A DNA stretch of 64,000 nucleotides from Telopea speciosissima. Taxonomy: Eukaryota; Streptophyta; Magnoliopsida; Proteales; Proteaceae. The translations under genes were made by a program, and so were the position numbers. The DNA lies in NCBI RefSeq assembly GCF_018873765.1, contig NC_057925.1:44981010-45045009 (forward strand), in the 5' to 3' direction. Positions 1-11,775 of this stretch are shown here, piece by piece (position 1 is the first letter of the stretch; the number at the start of each line of letters is the position of its first letter). A model generated the notes under the pieces. It did no database searches, was not told the origin of the DNA, and saw only the letters and a program-made list of their open reading frames with translations.

Positions 1-76
1 TTTTGTTCTGTAGAAAGAAAGCTCATGATTTGGTTTATGTATAATAGAGAAAGAAGAACAACGGAAGCCTCCTCAC

Positions 77-173
77 CTGAATTTGCAAAGGCCAACAATT
101 TTAGCATTTGGGAAACCCTAGGGTTTCGAAAAGGGGAAATGCAGGAGAAATCATTGGAAGTTGCAGCAATCAT
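77..173 (-). CDS. Possible first coding exon of a gene running off the left edge
   Basis: Read on the minus strand, an ATG at 173 opens a 32-codon stretch starting MIAATSNDFSCISPFRNPRV. It ends at a good splice donor (AG|GTGAGG, exon end at 77). The peptide is rich in Ser, Asn and Arg with few acidic residues, as in many plastid or mitochondrial targeting peptides. No domain is recognisable and the rest of the gene lies outside the window. A CT-rich leader precedes the ATG. It could equally be a chance open frame in promoter or 5' UTR sequence. Confidence 0.25.
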
Positions 174-611
174 TGAGATTTTCAGCGGTCCTCCTCCTCT
201 TCGTATAGATTGCAGAGGATAGCGGCTCTTCTCCCTTCTCACCTTCGCTTACCGGAGAATGGAGAATGGAGCCTTCTCTTCGTCGTTTTGTTATGTTTTA
301 TTGCCAAAAGACAAATATACCCTTACTCACTTAAGACGTTGTGGTGTTTCTCCGACATTTTGTTAGAAACGTTTCTTACATGCAGAAACACCAAATTAGT
401 GTTTCTCAAATGTGTGCTAAAAATGTGCCAGGCGCTCGGTTCATTTCAAAAAAACAAAAAATCAAATCGGACTTACCATACAGTTTTCAACGTGTTTCTG
501 TTCCAAAAAACAGGAAAAAACACCAGAACCATTTTTTAAGAACGTTGCCATACAGAGCCTAATTGGCTTTTAGCCTTGCCCCTGCAAAAGCCCAACATGC
601 TCTTTTTAACA
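174..611. other. Intergenic, degenerate repeat-like sequence
   Basis: No gene is visible. From about 340 to 550 the text repeats short themes such as AGAAACACCA and TGTTTCTG, resembling decayed small DNA transposons at 50610-50830 and 54641-54890. Overlapping open frames here have no recognisable domain. Confidence 0.4.
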
Positions 612-616
612 CAATG

Positions 617-1287
617 TGTTAGAAATCTGAATAAAAAAAGGAGAGGACAGAAAGATGGCCTGAGTCGAACGAAATCGTTCTGTCCTTAAGACAGTATTTG
701 CACCCTCCTAATCCTGCAAAGGGTTGCAGCAAACCTACCTCCCAAGATAAATCAGATGGACTGTTACTGGTTGCAGAGACAGTAACACTGTGAAGCTATC
801 AGAGATTTTTTGATATCTGGACTGAGAGAATTTGTGGCCCATTTATAGGCCCACAAGGCCTGTTCGGATGAGTCACACCCAGTGGCTCATATGGCTTGAC
901 CTGACAGGTCATGACTATTGGGCTTAGCTCCCTTGGCTGTTCGTGTGGGCTGCAACTCTTGGGGTCAATGTTAAACCAAGGGTTGCACTCCCTCTTTGAT
1001 CAGCCACCGATCTAACGGTCGGATCGATCCTAAGCACCCTTTGATCACGATGCGCACGTGCGAAGTGCAAAGTGCGCCATCAAAGCGCCACATTGCGCCT
1101 CACGCACGTGCACGCACACGCGTACGCGCTCGGACGGTTACCGTCCTCGCTCGCAAGTGCACCGTACAATCTCTTCTAGCATAACATGTGATAATAATAA
1201 CTACTAACACATATAAACCCAATGTGCTTTCCTTTCATAGCCGATGTGGGACTAAAAATCCACATCAATATTTTAAAAATTCCAACA
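617..1287 (-). repeat. 3' LTR of Copia-1
   Basis: A 671-bp LTR that opens TGTTAG and closes CCAACA on the plus strand. It matches 5805-6465 almost throughout, apart from a 9-10 bp indel in the CG-rich part. Just inside it (1288-1300) a purine-rich tract on the minus strand (AAATTGGAGGAAA) fits the polypurine tract, which makes this the 3' LTR of a minus-strand element. Confidence 0.95.
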
Positions 1288-4200
1288 ATTTCCTCCAATT
1301 TTTAAAATAATTGAGCCTCAGTCAATAAACTCTCTGTACTTCTAAATCATACTTACATAAAGGTGTCTTTTGACTTCAACCTCTATGTTGTCAAAATACA
1401 TTAGTACTTGTCAAAAACGAAGTAGCCGTAGCCTTGAACTTAGAATTTTATAGCGACAAATCTAATATACTAAACATATGACTTACTTGAACATAGTTTC
1501 AATAACACCCGCACATTTATGGCCTTGTGCTTTTATCTTAGGTTTTCATAAGTGCCTTAGAGACAAGCTTTGTATCTCGCAGAAGCGGCCCCACTTCCTG
1601 CACTTATATAGGTGAATCTAATAAAATGCAATTGTATGACTTACATTTCCTATAAGGCATAGACTCATTGAAGGATTGATCCTACCCTCTGTCGATTTCT
1701 CCATACAAACATGCACTACCTTGAGATGTCAAGAGATCTTATCTCTACTAGTTGAGTGCATAATCGGTTATTACTACAAGTGTTTTTCCATTGAACTAGT
1801 TGACTAGATGTTGGTCTAGTGTCTAGTTGGTTTTCACTTGCAGGTTACCTCTCATTTAAAAGCTTTAAACCCATCTCCCTGGAAGCCTTCCATACCACAT
1901 CCCTACCCAGGTCTTTTGTAAAGGGATCAGCCAAATTTTTCTTTGACTTTACATAACTAATAGTCACAACTCCTTTGATGAGTTGTTCTCTTACATAGCT
2001 ATGTCTTAAACTGATATGCCTTGACTTTCCATTGTAGACTTTATTATAAGCCCTTGATAATGTTGCTTCATTATCACAAGATATTGATATAGCAGGCATT
2101 GGCTTAGGCCACAGAGGAATCTCTGTTAAGAGGTCCCTAAGCCATTCTGCTTCCTTTACTGCTATTGCTAAAGCGATAAATTCAGACTCCATAGTGGAGT
2201 GTGAAACTACAGTCTGTTTCTTGGATCCCCAAGAAATTGATCCTCCACCCAAGGTAAATATCCAACAACTTGTGGATTTTTATTCATCGGATCTTGTGAT
2301 CCAATTAGCATCTGTGTATCCTTCTAGTACTGCAGAAAAATCCTTATAATTAATGCATAATTCATTGTGCCCTTTAAGTACTGAAGTACTCTAGAAACTG
2401 CATTCCAATGAATTTGTCCAGGGTTATGAGTAAACCTACTCAAAACACCAACTGCAAAAGTTATATCAGGACGAGTGCACTGCATGACATACATTAAGCT
2501 GCCAATGATACTAGTGTATTCCAATTGAGATATACAATTTTCTTCATTAGAAGTTAATCTAATAGAATGATCATATGGGATAACAACTGGTTTACAGTCC
2601 TCATGATTGAATTTCTTTAATATTTTCTTTATGTAATGAGACTATATTAAAGAAATACAATCAGAGGATCTAACAATTTTGATTCCCAAAATTACATTTG
2701 TTTCACCCATATCTTTCATATCAAAACATGAAGATAGGAAAGCCTTTGTCTCCAAAACAGTGCTTGTATTAGTACCAAAGATTAACATATCATCAACATA
2801 TAAACATATTATAACACCATGTCCATTCTTGAATTTAAAATAAACACATTTATCAGATTCATTTATTCTAAATCCATTTGCTACAACCTTTTGATCAAAT
2901 TTATCATGCCATTGCTTAGGATCTTGTTTTAGATCATATAAAGATTTGACTAGTTTACAAACCTTACTTTCCTGGCCTTTTAAAACAAACCCTTCAGGTT
3001 GTTCCATGTAGACTTCTTCTTCTAAATCTCCATTTAGAAAAGCAGTTTTAACATCCATTTGGTGTATAACAAGTTTATTAATCGATGCTAAAGCAATTAA
3101 CAATCTAATTGTACTAATTCTAGCAACAGGAGCAAATGTATCGAAATAATCAATGCCTTCTTTTTGCTTAAAGCCCTTGGCTACAAGCCTAGCTTTAAAC
3201 TTATCAATGGTTCCATCAGCTTTAAGCTTTCGCTTAAAAATCCACTTACAATCAATAGGTTTAAATCTAGGAGATAAATCTGTTAAAACCCATGTTTTAT
3301 TACCCATGAGAGAATCTATTTCATCATTTATAGCTTCTTGCCAAAAAACAAAATCTTGAGAATTCATGGCTTTTCGAAAAGTCAATGGATCATGTTCAAC
3401 ATTATACACACAAGAATATGTAACTTCATTTCTGTTTTCTTTTACCAAGAATTGATAGAAATCTGGACCAAATGATTTTTTCACTCTAACTCTTTTACTT
3501 CTTCTAAGTTCAACACTCTCATTATTCTCAGAATTTGATTGAACAATATTTTGATCCTCCTTGTTTGTATTTTCATTCTTCCGTTTCCTAGAGAATGAAT
3601 CCTTAAAGAACTCAGTATCTCTAGATTCCAAAATTGTATTTTGGCTAATGGTCTCTGTAGATTCCATCGTTAGAAATCTATAGGCCTTGCTATGTTGGGC
3701 ATAGCCAATGAAAATACATTCAATTGCCTTTTCACCTAATTTAGGTCTTTTAGGATCAGTTAATCTTACCAATGCTTTACATCCCCATACTTTGAAATAT
3801 CCAAGAGAAGGTTTTCTCTTCATCCAATATTCATAGGGAGTGATATTAGTCTTTTTATGAGGTATATGGTTAAGTATATGATAAGCAGTCATTAATGCTT
3901 CCCCTCATAAATTCTTTGGTAAGTCAGAAGTAAGTAAAAGTGTATTCACCATTTCTGTTAGAGTCCTATTTTTCCTTTCTGCTACTCCATTCTATTGAGG
4001 ACTATAGGGTGCCGTTGTTTGTTGGATAATTCTATAAACTTCACAAAAATCATCAGTGGAGAAGTATTCCCTTCCCCTATCAGTTCGTAAGATTTTAATC
4101 TTACGATCCAATTGGTTTTCCACTTCGGCTTTGTAGATTTTGAATTTCTCCAAAGCCTCATCTTTAGTCCTTAACAGATATACATATGTGTATTTTGAAC

Positions 4201-5804
4201 AGTCATCTATAAATGTGATGAAATATCTTTTACCACCTCTAGTTAGAATACCTTCTAACTCACACAAATCAGAATATACTAATTCTAAGAGTTGTGTATT
4301 CCTTTCTACTTTCTTAAAAGATTTTCTAGCAATTTTAGACTTGATGCATACAAAACATTTATCATGACTAGAAGATGTGCATTCTGGTAATAAACCTAAT
4401 TTAACCATATTTCTCATGCACTTATAATTAACATGGCCAAGTCTAGAATGCCATGTATCAAAAGTAGAAACAATGTAAGCAGAAGATGAATTTTCATTAA
4501 TCATATTAAATTTATACATCCCATTCGATGCATATCCTTTCCCAACATAAACTCCTCCTTTGGACACTATGATGTTCCCGGACTCAAATAGGATTTTAAA
4601 TCCATGTTTATCAAGCAAGCTTACAGACATTAAGTTCTTCCTAATATCAGGAACATGAAGTACATCATTCAAAGTAAGATTTTTCCCGGATGTGAGATTC
4701 AGAACCACTGTGCCTTTACCTATGACCTTAGCAGTTGAAGAATTTTTCATAAAGAGATTTTGTCCATCTGCTATAGGTTCATAAACTTTGAACAGATTTT
4801 TATTCTTAGCAACATGTTTGGTTGCACCGGAATCGATCCACCATTCTTCATCATCACCCACTGCATATACCTCAGATATCATAGCAGTCCAGTCATCATT
4901 GTCAACCATGTTGGCTTGGTCCTTTTGTTGCTTCTCCTTGATATAAACTTTGCACTGTTTCTTAAAATGATCGGCTTTTTCGCATTTCCAGCAAGTCGCT
5001 TTGGGGTTAATAAATGTACCCTTCTTCTTCTCAGAAACAGTGCCTTTCCCATCATACTTTCTCTTCTTGCCCTTGGAAGATGCATTTTCTATGACATGAG
5101 CCTTTGGAGATTTTTCCTCCAATTCAAGTTTATCCAATTTGCGAGAATTCTCTTCAACTTGGATATACTTAATCAACTCTTGCATAGTCATTGCATCCTT
5201 CTTCTGTTTCAACTCTTTCCGACAATCTTTTCAAGCAAAAGGTAACTTTGAAATAATAGATGACACTTGGAAAGATTCGTCAAGAGAATGGCCCTCAGAG
5301 ATGATTTGATTCATGAGACCTTGCAACTCATAGGTTTGTGAAATAATAGACTTATCTCCTACCATCTTGTAATCAAACAACTTACTTATAAGAAACTTCT
5401 TGTTGCCAGCATCCTCAATTTTGTACTTTTTGTCGAGATCCTCCCATAGTTCTCTCGACGTGCTGTCTGCAAATTTGGGCTCATACACATCATAAAGTGT
5501 GTTTGATAACCCATTGAGGATGTAGCCCTTGCACCTGAAGTTGTCTTGCTCCCACTTCTGGTGCTGCTGTTTCTGCACCGGTGTCTCTCCACTTGAAGCT
5601 TCTGCAATGGTGTCTGTCGGTGTTGGTGCTACTGGCTTCTCTTCGTTCAGGACATGAGCAAGTTTCAAAGCAGTGAGGAAGAAATAATTCTTCCCTTTCC
5701 AACGTTTGAAAAATGACCCATCAAACTTCTCAAGTTTGCCTATCTCGTTCCCAGGTATCTTCATAATTGCAGTCTCCTCCATTGAACAAATACTGTCTTA
5801 AGAT

Positions 5805-6465
5805 TGTTAGAAATCTGAACAAAAAAAGGAGATGACAGAAAGATGGCCTGAGTCAAACGAAATCGTTCTGTCCTTAAGACAGTATTTGCACCCTCCTAAT
5901 CCTGCAAAGGGTTGCAGCAAACCTGCCTCCCAAGATAAATCAGATGGACTGTTACTGGTTACAGAGACAGTAACACTGTGAAGCTATCAGAGATTTTTTG
6001 ATATCTGGACTGAGAGAATTCGTGGCCCATTTATAGGCCCACAAGGCCTGTTCGGATGAGTCACACCCATTGGCTCAAATGGCTTGACCTGACAGGTCAT
6101 GACTATTGGGCTTGGCTCCCTTGGCTGTTCGTGTGGGCTGCAACTCTTGGGGTCAATGTTAAACCAAGGGTTGCACTCCCTCTTTGATCAGCCACCGATC
6201 CAAAGGTCGGATCGATCCTAAGCACCCTTTGATCACGATGCGCACGTGCGAAGTACAAAGTACGCCATCAAAGCGCCTCACGCACGCGCACGCACACGCT
6301 TACGCGCTCGGACGATTACCGTCCTCGCTCGCAAGTGCACCGTACAATCTCTTCTAGCATAACATGTGATAATAATAACTACTAACACATATAAACCCAA
6401 TGTGCTTTCCTTTCATAGCCGACATGGGACTAAAAATCCACATCAATATTTTAAAAATTCCAACA
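5805..6465 (-). repeat. 5' LTR of Copia-1
   Basis: A 661-bp LTR with TG...CA ends, partner of 617-1287. Gag begins about 20 bp inside it. The adjoining internal sequence does not match the usual initiator-Met primer site (TGGTATCAGAGC). Instead, 5787-5802 is the exact reverse complement of 5873-5888 within this LTR. Confidence 0.95.
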
Positions 6466-6470
6466 CAATG

Positions 6471-6830
6471 ATTAAAAGCTTGAAAAGTATTAGATAGAGA
6501 GAGAGAGGTTAGAATGGTTAAATATAAAAGAGTTCCTTGATTTTTTAGATTTCCCAAACTAAAAAGACCCATTGAAAAATTGCATCACATTTGTCCGGTA
6601 AAGAAGAGGATTGATCAAAAAACTGAGAAAACATATCTTTAAAGGAATTACCTTGTAATCTTTGAGTATTGATCTTGAAAGGAGATGCAACCTAACAATG
6701 AGAAGCAGAAATACATTGAAATAGAGCATGTAAAACAAATTCCTTTGTAGTAGTGCCCAGTGGACAAGATGCATCAGTAGCAATACATCCCTTAACAAAG
6801 AATGATATAACAACTAAAAAATTAGAACAG
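6471..6830. other. Intergenic, no gene seen
   Basis: AT-rich sequence between the Copia-1 target duplication and the first copy of the tRNA block. Short open frames occur on the minus strand but none shows a domain or codon pattern of a gene. Confidence 0.4.
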
Positions 6831-7400
6831 CATTGCCACAAAAAAATATTTACAATTACTACTGGCTTCGCCCGGACTCAAACCGGAGACCTTCAGTGTG
6901 TTAGACTGACGTGATAACCAACTACACCACGAAACCTTGATGGGTGCATTTGGGTTCGGTTTTAAGCTCATTCTTAAAATGCTGGGTGCAATCATTAGTG
7001 TTACTAATGGTTGCAAGTCGAAGCTGCTTTAAAGAAGGCGATAGGGAAAGTATTGTCTTAAGCAGTTTAATATTTTTGCATTATATTAACACTTGGTAAA
7101 ACTTTTGATTTATGCCAATTTGTTAGTTTCAGTGTTCTCTTGGTTAAATGAGGAAGATTTCTGTTCAATTTTGGGAGACCTTTAGATAATAGAGTGGTGG
7201 GGTTAAGCAACAGTGGAGATGCTTCTGGTGTGGCTGGGTTTCCCACTTTCTGTCCCCCATTGGTTAGGCTTGCAATGAGAATTTTGGTTCAGAAGTTAGT
7301 GGGTGAGTAGTTCTAATTGTCCCAAGATCAGAGCCTTAAGTGAGTTTCATCATTTACTTCCTATCTCTTGATGAACTTGCAGGAGTTTGAGTTTGTGTTT
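6831..7400. repeat. Copy 1 of the tRNA-Val block (most diverged)
   Basis: Starts with CATTGCCACAAAAAAAT, as copy 3 does. It then lacks about 430 bp that hold the tRNA-Phe gene in the other copies. tRNA-Val follows, and then a tail alignable with copies 2 and 3: the GGTGGGGTTA, AGCAACAGTG and GAGAATTTTGGTTCAGA segments appear in the same order. By eye this copy is much more diverged from copies 2 and 3 than those are from each other, so it is the older duplicate. Confidence 0.8.
6863..6936 (-). tRNA. tRNA-Val(AAC), variant T-loop
   Basis: A 74-nt cloverleaf on the minus strand. The 7-bp acceptor stem is GGTTTCG with CGAAGCC (one G-U pair), followed by discriminator A. The anticodon loop CTAACAC gives AAC (Val). 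The T-loop reads TTTGAGT where the other two copies have TTCGAAC. The change at position 56 removes the conserved C that contacts G19 and that also lies in the B box of the internal Pol III promoter. The gene may be weakened or silent. Confidence 0.8.
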
Positions 7401-9630
7401 GTAATTAGATGAGGAACTACCTCCTGACCAAGAACTCTGGTTGAAAATTTGGTAATCGAATTGCTGAAAATCTGGTTGGATATGTGTGTAGCTAGTACAA
7501 GGTTTTTTTTTTTTTTTTTTTTTGATCAGTCCATCAAACATGCCTATAGAGAGATTATGTGTAAGAGATTGGATCAAATCATTTTTCAAAATATTTAATA
7601 AAATAATATTATTGATAAATAATATTTGTTTTCAAAATAATTTGTAAACTTTTTGCAAAATCGTTACTAGATCCAGATTTTCGTCTAATCATATACATAC
7701 ATTCTCTTTCGTTGATATTCCTCAGTAGGACAGTGGATTTTGTATTAAGCATCTCTCTTGTTCACTATCAAATACATACCAAGAATCCAATACATCAATA
7801 TTCAGATAAAGTCATCAATTATTGGAGTGCCAAAACCCATGTTGCGTAATCACAATGATAATGACCTCTCAGGTCAAGAGACCAATTGAATTCTACTAAA
7901 ATGAATCTTCTTCTTTATCAAATGGCAAGTGGCACATGAAAGACTCTCGTGTAATCCTATTCAAAATACACTATTTGTGAACTCACACTTGTATGTTGAT
8001 ATCGTCATTCCGAAGAATACATATTGTGATAATCATAAGAATAGGACGTCGAGTCCTATCCACATCAAACAAGTAGCAACACATGACTGAAAATTAAAAA
8101 TGATTAGTTTGGCCGCTATTTAGTTAGAAAATCTTCCAGTTATAGTATATGGGCAAAACCAAAAATCCTAATGCACACTATTACTTACAAGAAGTTTAAC
8201 AATTACCTTAACAACATCAATCGAAAATAATAGACATTTTGTTAATTGGGATCTCAGTTTGATCTAGGAACCTCTTTCTATCAAGTGTTGATAAGTGCTC
8301 AGATATTGATGTGGACGGAAGTGACGTTCTACATGTAATCTGATAGCCCTTTCCACCTTATCTCAACATCTGTATTTGCATTGTCATGTTGTTTCGTTTT
8401 GAACTCTTATCGATTCGACAAGAGTTTAATTATCCTTTAGGCCTCGTTTGTTTGCCGGATAAAAAGGATTGGGAAACTTGTGAAGGTGGATCCCACATAT
8501 TGGGGAATGGATTGGGTTGACAAAGACAAAAAAAAATAAAAAATTAAATAATGAAATATGTATTTTGTAGTGGGGTGAGATTTAGTGAGAGATAGGAATT
8601 GGATATGGGGTGGGATTCCATGGAAAAGAAAGGAAATAAGAAAAGGAGAGATAAACTTAAAAGTAATTTTTTCATGAATAGTGCCAAAGTTCTATGATTT
8701 TTTATAGAATCTTGAAAATGAATAGAGTGCGAAAAAGAAGGATGCCACCTCACCACACCAGAATAAATGCATTTAATGAGCTTGTCTGAAAATTTCCTAC
8801 CCAACCAAACACACACCCCATTACCTGAACCCTATTCAGATACCGATTCTTGTTTTAAATCCTGATTTTATCCCAATTCAAGACTCAAGGATTGGGGCAA
8901 TAACAACTAAGAAAGGCATATTCCATCAGATATTCGATCGAACATCTTACACCATAAAATTACACCCAAAATAAGAGAGAGAGAAAAGGCAAAATAAACA
9001 AATGCAACCAATTGCACGAGTTCGGTGCAAACATTTAATCTACGGGTATATATAATGTAGAACATGGAAAATAAAACAATCGAGGGAGAGAGAGATTGAA
9101 AAGTTTAGGAAGCTAAGACCAAGTGGCTATTGTGGTTTCCTATATAAGTGGGAAGGGACTGGGGGAAGGGACCGTTGGGTTTGGTGCAATTTATTCTGGG
9201 TTCAGATTGAATCGAAAATCAGGGAACCGTAGAGTTCAGGTCTCAATCTCTCATAGTATCTTCACGCACAGCCATGGTTGCCCCTTATTTTTTTTTTGGT
9301 TGCAGGAAGAATAGACATTTTCATTTAAATACTAACAGCAGACTAACACCATCAGGTTTCAGGGGGTGTCAAGTAATTGTTTCAAACGTTGGTAATCGTA
9401 AGCAAAATGGCCATAGTACAGGGGGTGTCCAAGTAATTTTCTCATGTTTTTTTTATCGGTTTCATTCGGTTCGATTTTCAGTTTATTATCGGTTAGTCCG
9501 ATGCTGTTTGATTTTCAGCCGGTCCTGTCATACCCCAGCCCAAAACCAATCCAATAAGGATCGGTTCGGCTCGATCCAGGTTTTTTCGATCGATCTTAAC
9601 GGTTTGGGCTAGGTTTTGACACCCTCACCT
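7401..9630. other. Intergenic, AT-rich with dispersed repeats
   Basis: No gene is recognised. There is a T-run at 7503-7523. From about 8430 to 8880 the sequence has the look of a small non-autonomous DNA transposon (it opens GGCCTCGTTTGTTTGCCGG), but its ends were not resolved. From 9460 to 9620 it is rich in CGGTT/CGATT words, a dispersed low-complexity repeat found again near 33500 and 39550. Short open frames look accidental. Confidence 0.4.
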
Positions 9631-10013
9631 GCCACAAAAAAAATGTTTACTTTTGGGAGAATTGATCCTCCACAAACCTAGAACTACTGTGATTAGAGCA
9701 AGGTTCAAAATTCAGGTATCAGACTTAGAATCGATCATGGCCAATACCGATCTAGATCGGTCAAACTCGACTTGAATCGATCAAACTCGGCTTGGATCGG
9801 TAAAAAATGACCAAAATCTGGGTTTTTCTAGATCGGTAAAAAAATATAAAAAAAGGGTCAAAACACCCCAAAAAATGGCTAGTATCGTATCGGCCAATCC
9901 AGGAATACTTTGACGAATCGGTCATAGCCAATACCGATCCGAATTTTTGAACCATGCCTCTATTTCCGTGGCACAATAATGATGGGAAAATTTACTTTGC
10001 AAAAATAAAAAAA

Positions 10014-10038
10014 TGCGGTGAGCGTGGATCGAACACGC

Positions 10039-10081
<43 letters not shown>

Positions 10082-10086
10082 CCCGC
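10014..10086 (-). tRNA. tRNA-Phe(GAA)
   Basis: A 73-nt cloverleaf on the minus strand. It begins GCGGGGATAGCTCAGTTGGG, as plant nuclear tRNA-Phe does. The anticodon loop CTGAAGA gives GAA. The acceptor stem GCGGGGA pairs imperfectly with the 3' side TCACCGC, as in other plant tRNA-Phe genes. The T-loop is TTCGATC, and A and B boxes are intact. It is identical to the copy at 33781-33853. No CCA is encoded, as expected. It lies 12 bp from tRNA-Val on the same strand. Confidence 0.95.
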
Positions 10087-10098
10087 AGTTGTAACAAC

Positions 10099-10172
10099 TG
10101 GCTTCGCCCGGGTTCGAACCGAAGACCTTCAGTGTGTTAGACTGACGTGATAACCAACTACACCACGAAACC
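10099..10172 (-). tRNA. tRNA-Val(AAC)
   Basis: A 74-nt cloverleaf on the minus strand with anticodon AAC in loop CTAACAC, canonical T-loop TTCGAAC and a full acceptor stem. One T-stem pair has become G-U compared with the copy at 33866-33939. Otherwise it looks functional. It is upstream, in transcription terms, of tRNA-Phe at 10014-10086. Confidence 0.93.
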
Positions 10173-11775
10173 TTTGATGGGCGAATTGGGGTTCGGTTTT
10201 GAACCCATTCTGACAACGCTGGGGAAAGTGTTGTCTTAAGCAGTTTGAATCGTAGGATTTCATCAAAAAAACAAACTCTTGAATCGTAGGTACTTTAAAA
10301 GATAGTTTGGGTAATTTCTTTTGTTTATCCATAAGAAGTAGTTTTATGTTCTACGGAAAACTGGAGGTATGTTTTATTTGGAAAAGGTTTACAAGGTCTG
10401 ACGAATTCTGAATAGTTGCAAACCCTATTAGGTGGCTATTGAACAATTTCAAGTGAGCTTTAGTTCTATCCAAAAAATGTCTGTGACATTGTCTGTAAAA
10501 CTTTTGTTTATATGTTAATTTGGTAGTTTCAGAGTTCTCTTGTTTGAATGGTTTGATTAATTTTCAATCTTTAGATAATGGTGTGGTGGGGTTAGGTTTT
10601 TCTCTGAGAAGAGAAGCTGCTAGGGGCAACTAGTATAAGATTTTGAGTTGAGTTTGACAATGAGCAACAGTGTGGATACTTCTGGTGGTGCTGGGTTTCA
10701 CATTTTTTATCCCCCATTGGTTTGGCCTGCAATGAGAATTTTGGTTCAGATGCTAGTGGGTGAGTAGTTCTGATTATCCCAAGATCAGGGCCTTAAGTGA
10801 GTTTCAGCATCTCTTATCTCTTGGTCAACTTACTGGAGTCCTCATCAATAAATTTCCTTGGTGAAGGGCAATAGGGCATTCCTACCACTAGGAGGCTTCA
10901 AAGGCACACTTTGAAGTTGGGAGTCTCTACGCCTTTTGCAAATGAAACCAATTGTAGATGGAACACCCTTACTGTCAAGGGAATACTTAACAGGGTTTAG
11001 ATTAGTCGTGATTTGATTTAGATTGAAGGAACTAAAAGAGTTAGGGGTAGACCTAAAATGACTTTAGGAGAAGTGGTGAGGAAAGACATGCATAGCTTAA
11101 GCCTTGTATTAAGTATGTCCTCAAATAGAGCTGAATGGAGGGTAGAGATCCATGTAGCCGACCCTATTTAGTTGAGATAAAGCTGAGTTGTGGTAGAGTT
11201 ACCTTCTTGGTTGTCATCAAGAAGGAAGATATGTTAAGGCCTGGAAGTTAAATGTGGCAATTCACCTAGCTTTGAGCCCTCCATTGGTTGTAAAACATTC
11301 TCCTCTCCCTTTTGTTGATTCTTCCTGGCAATCATATTGTATTCTTTGCCGGTAAGGTTGTTTTACATCACTTCGCTTCTATCTCTCTAAACTGTGTATT
11401 CCAAAGGAATGTGAGAAAATCCTGCAAGGTTCTCATACATCATGACTTAGATTGGGCTCTGCAACACCTGAGTTGCTGCAAAACCTATGAGGTTGGGAAA
11501 CACTCAGCTGATTGTTGTCGTAAAAAAAGAACTATTTTGATCTACATATCCTAGTCACCTCTCTGGTATTTTCTTTGCAGCATTGTTATTTATTAGTTCC
11601 TCCTGAACAACTAGGAACTACTAGTCCAGAATAGAGTAACTTAGTGGTTTCTCTGATTTATTCGGTAAGGGTGCCTTTGTTAAGGAGCATTTATTTTTGT
11701 TATATTGGTCAAAGAAAATGCTTTGTCTTCATATTCTGCAGATTATATATGCCTTAAGGGATGCTTGCCTTTTCT

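Larger units (their letters stand above)
617..6465 (-). mobile_element. Ty1/Copia LTR retrotransposon (Copia-1), broken
   Basis: A full-span Copia element read on the minus strand, bounded by two LTRs and by the 5-bp target duplication CAATG (612-616 and 6466-6470). Parts in coding order: Gag at about 5.2-5.8 kb, opening just inside the 5' LTR; a CCHC knuckle (CWKCEKADHFKKQC) near 5.0 kb; aspartic protease (WWIDSGATKHV) near 4.8 kb; integrase at about 4.0-4.5 kb; reverse transcriptase at about 2.6-3.4 kb with LYVDDM; RNase H at about 1.85-2.25 kb. This order, integrase before RT, defines Copia. The coding region is broken, by about four or five breaks. The LTRs differ at roughly 19 substitutions in about 660 bp (near 3%, mostly transitions) plus one small indel, suggesting about 1-2.5 million years at usual plant rates. 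Confidence 0.95.
9631..11775. repeat. Copy 2 of the tRNA-Phe/tRNA-Val block
   Basis: Aligns nearly base for base with 33372-35894, from GCCACAAAAAAA to ATGCTTGCCTTTTCT. It holds tRNA-Phe, tRNA-Val and about 1.5 kb of exon-like and intron-like sequence whose parent gene I do not recognise. Relative to copy 3 it lacks 360 bp (35125-35484), and the junction lies at a 4-bp TGTG. That fits a microhomology deletion that removed a splice acceptor. At 11776 homology stops abruptly at a Copia fragment. Confidence 0.85.

Noticed and set aside
5787-5888. Ordinary LTR-end symmetry as the source of the Copia-1 inverted repeat
   Set aside because: The 16-bp match is between the internal region and a site about 70 bp inside the LTR, not between LTR termini, so terminal symmetry does not explain it.
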